From Pristionchus mayeri (Eukaryota; Nematoda; Chromadorea; Rhabditida; Neodiplogasteridae), in contig BTRK01000005.1 of the NCBI GenBank assembly GCA_036245805.1, positions 15,910,984 through 15,974,983 on the forward strand: a DNA stretch of 64,000 nucleotides. The letters are read 5' to 3'. The position numbers and the translations under genes were made by a program. The notes under the pieces are model-generated. The model was not told where the DNA came from and searched no databases. It saw only the letters and a list, made by a program, of their open reading frames with translations. Every line of letters begins with the position of its first letter. Positions within the stretch are counted from its first letter, which is position 1. This document shows positions 62,979 through 64,000 of this stretch, piece by piece.

Positions 62979-64000
62979 TATTATACACGCATATAGACTA
63001 AAAAGACTAAAGTAAACAAGTAAATATTGCGAAATTCGACAATAACAACGATTCTACGAACGGATACACTCTGGAGCCCGCTGGATATGCTAGAGGGGAT
63101 GAACATCAGAGAAACACAGCCAACGGACGCCAAGAGGGTGAAGAGAACAGCGAGAAAGAAAGAGAAACGAGAAACGAGAGAGAGCAAGACCGAGAGACGA
63201 GAGGGCGGCCAGACAATGAGAGCGCACCAGGATTCCGACAGGTAGGCTAACTCGCGGTCCTGGTCCTACCGTAATCTACCGTTACTGAGATTTATTGATC
63301 AAATTAATTACATATTTGTTAATTAATACTTATTTAATTATATTATGTTCATTCGTCGAGATTCGCTGACAGTCGACGCAAGGCGGTTTATAGCCTAACA
63401 AGAGCCTATTGAAGCCATAGAATCGGGGCGATAGATACAGATGGAGCGCTAGAGATGGGCGATGAAAAGGCGCAAAAAGTGAGGGGAAGAGGAGTGGAGA
63501 GAGGAAGAGGGGGCGCGCTAGTCAGAGGTATCGCGGAACTCCGGTGACAAAGTAAACCCTAGAGCGGAGGTTGCTCTCTCCAATCCCCCTGCTCTCTCGC
63601 CAGTTAGAGACAGCGAGAGAGCGTGCGAGATCGAGAGAGTTGCAGAGAGGCGGATGTGTAGCCTCTCCCCTCGAGCGCTGGTCACTGTTGACAGGTTAGA
63701 TTAGACTGGCCCGCTTGCCTACCCACTTTCGTAATTCCCGAGGTCATTCCCGAAGAAAAATGCGAAATCGGGGACGGAGTCGGCGTGATTTATGCGAAAT
63801 CTGATAAGTGATATGCCTATCAGCGAACGGATCAAGACAAATTGCCAGACAAGACCTTGAAACTAACAGTCGAATTCGAGATGGTTACTATTAGATTTCG
63901 CGCCAATTCCCCACAGTTGCAAGAGGCAAATCTTCTTTCTCTTACTCTCTCGAATCCTCACACTCTTTCGGGCGCTCTGATCTTGAAATTGAGAGCAAAA
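62979..64000 (-). promoter_or_regulatory. Upstream region of the first vab-10 coding exon
   Basis: No coding exon is recognised here. Just upstream of the start codon the minus strand reads pyrimidine-rich with TTTTAG about 20 bases before the ATG, which could be a trans-splice (spliced leader) acceptor; this is inference. Further out the sequence is rich in GAGAG/CTCTC runs (about 63470-63660), a composition seen again in other large introns near the 5' end of the gene. No TATA box or other core promoter element can be assigned with confidence. Confidence 0.3.

Larger units (their letters stand above)
59120..62893 (-). other. Intron 1 of vab-10
   Basis: About 3.8 kb that carries a tRNA-like sequence, a GA-rich tandem array, a cluster of GC hairpins and a small plus-strand open frame next to exon 1, each listed separately. 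No other exon of vab-10 is recognised in it. Confidence 0.6.

Noticed and set aside
62030..62105. A second tRNA-like stretch with a GGTTTGTAACC segment
   Set aside because: The B-box match is weak and no cloverleaf forms; too uncertain to list.
1..64000. CRISPR arrays, bacterial operons or phage genes
   Set aside because: No regularly spaced short direct repeats were seen, and spliceosomal introns throughout show a eukaryotic genome.

Overview
The window is nuclear DNA from a nematode. Almost all of it is one gene read on the minus strand: the spectraplakin called vab-10 in C. elegans (MACF1/dystonin/Shot family). Its first coding exon is near 62.98 kb and it runs off the left end. I placed 86 coding exons by eye. 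Their phases agree from exon to exon, so every frame stays open. Most exons are only 55-160 bp. Many 5' splice sites read GTACGGTA rather than GTAAGT. Short exons and this intron style suggest a Pristionchus-like (diplogastrid) worm, but that is inference.

Layout in gene order (right to left): start exon (62.9 kb); CH1 (59.1-55.9 kb); two in-frame exons absent from ordinary CH1-CH2 linkers (55.4 and 50.7-51.1 kb); an alternative first exon with a signal peptide and a membrane span (51.8-52.45 kb); CH2 (47.7-44.6 kb); plakin domain with an SH3 insert (44.1-35.3 kb); an Arg/Glu-rich helix exon (33.0-33.4 kb); one 5.8 kb exon with about 40 plectin repeats, ending in a stop (VAB-10A type, 32.6-26.8 kb); then 42 spectrin-repeat exons (25.7-0.25 kb) used when the giant exon is skipped (VAB-10B type).

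Other genetic units sit in the introns. At 19.8-22.1 kb an intact 10-exon plus-strand gene encodes a HutF-type amidohydrolase. At 8710-17101 there is an 8.4 kb Polinton/Maverick (adintovirus-like) element with about 0.4 kb terminal inverted repeats and a perfect 6 bp target duplication, inserted in one arm of a small palindromic MITE. It carries a packaging ATPase, penton-like protein, basic virion protein, major capsid protein, integrase, cysteine protease and several small proteins. It has no DNA polymerase B, and ATPase, integrase and penton-like genes are damaged. At 4343-6572 a large foldback element is itself interrupted by a second TA-flanked inverted-repeat element. Introns also hold tandem repeats, hairpins, long G tracts and a tRNA-like sequence.

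The host exons appear functional. One locus could give actin-binding, membrane-anchored, plectin-repeat and spectrin-rod products by choice of first exon and by inclusion or skipping of the giant exon.
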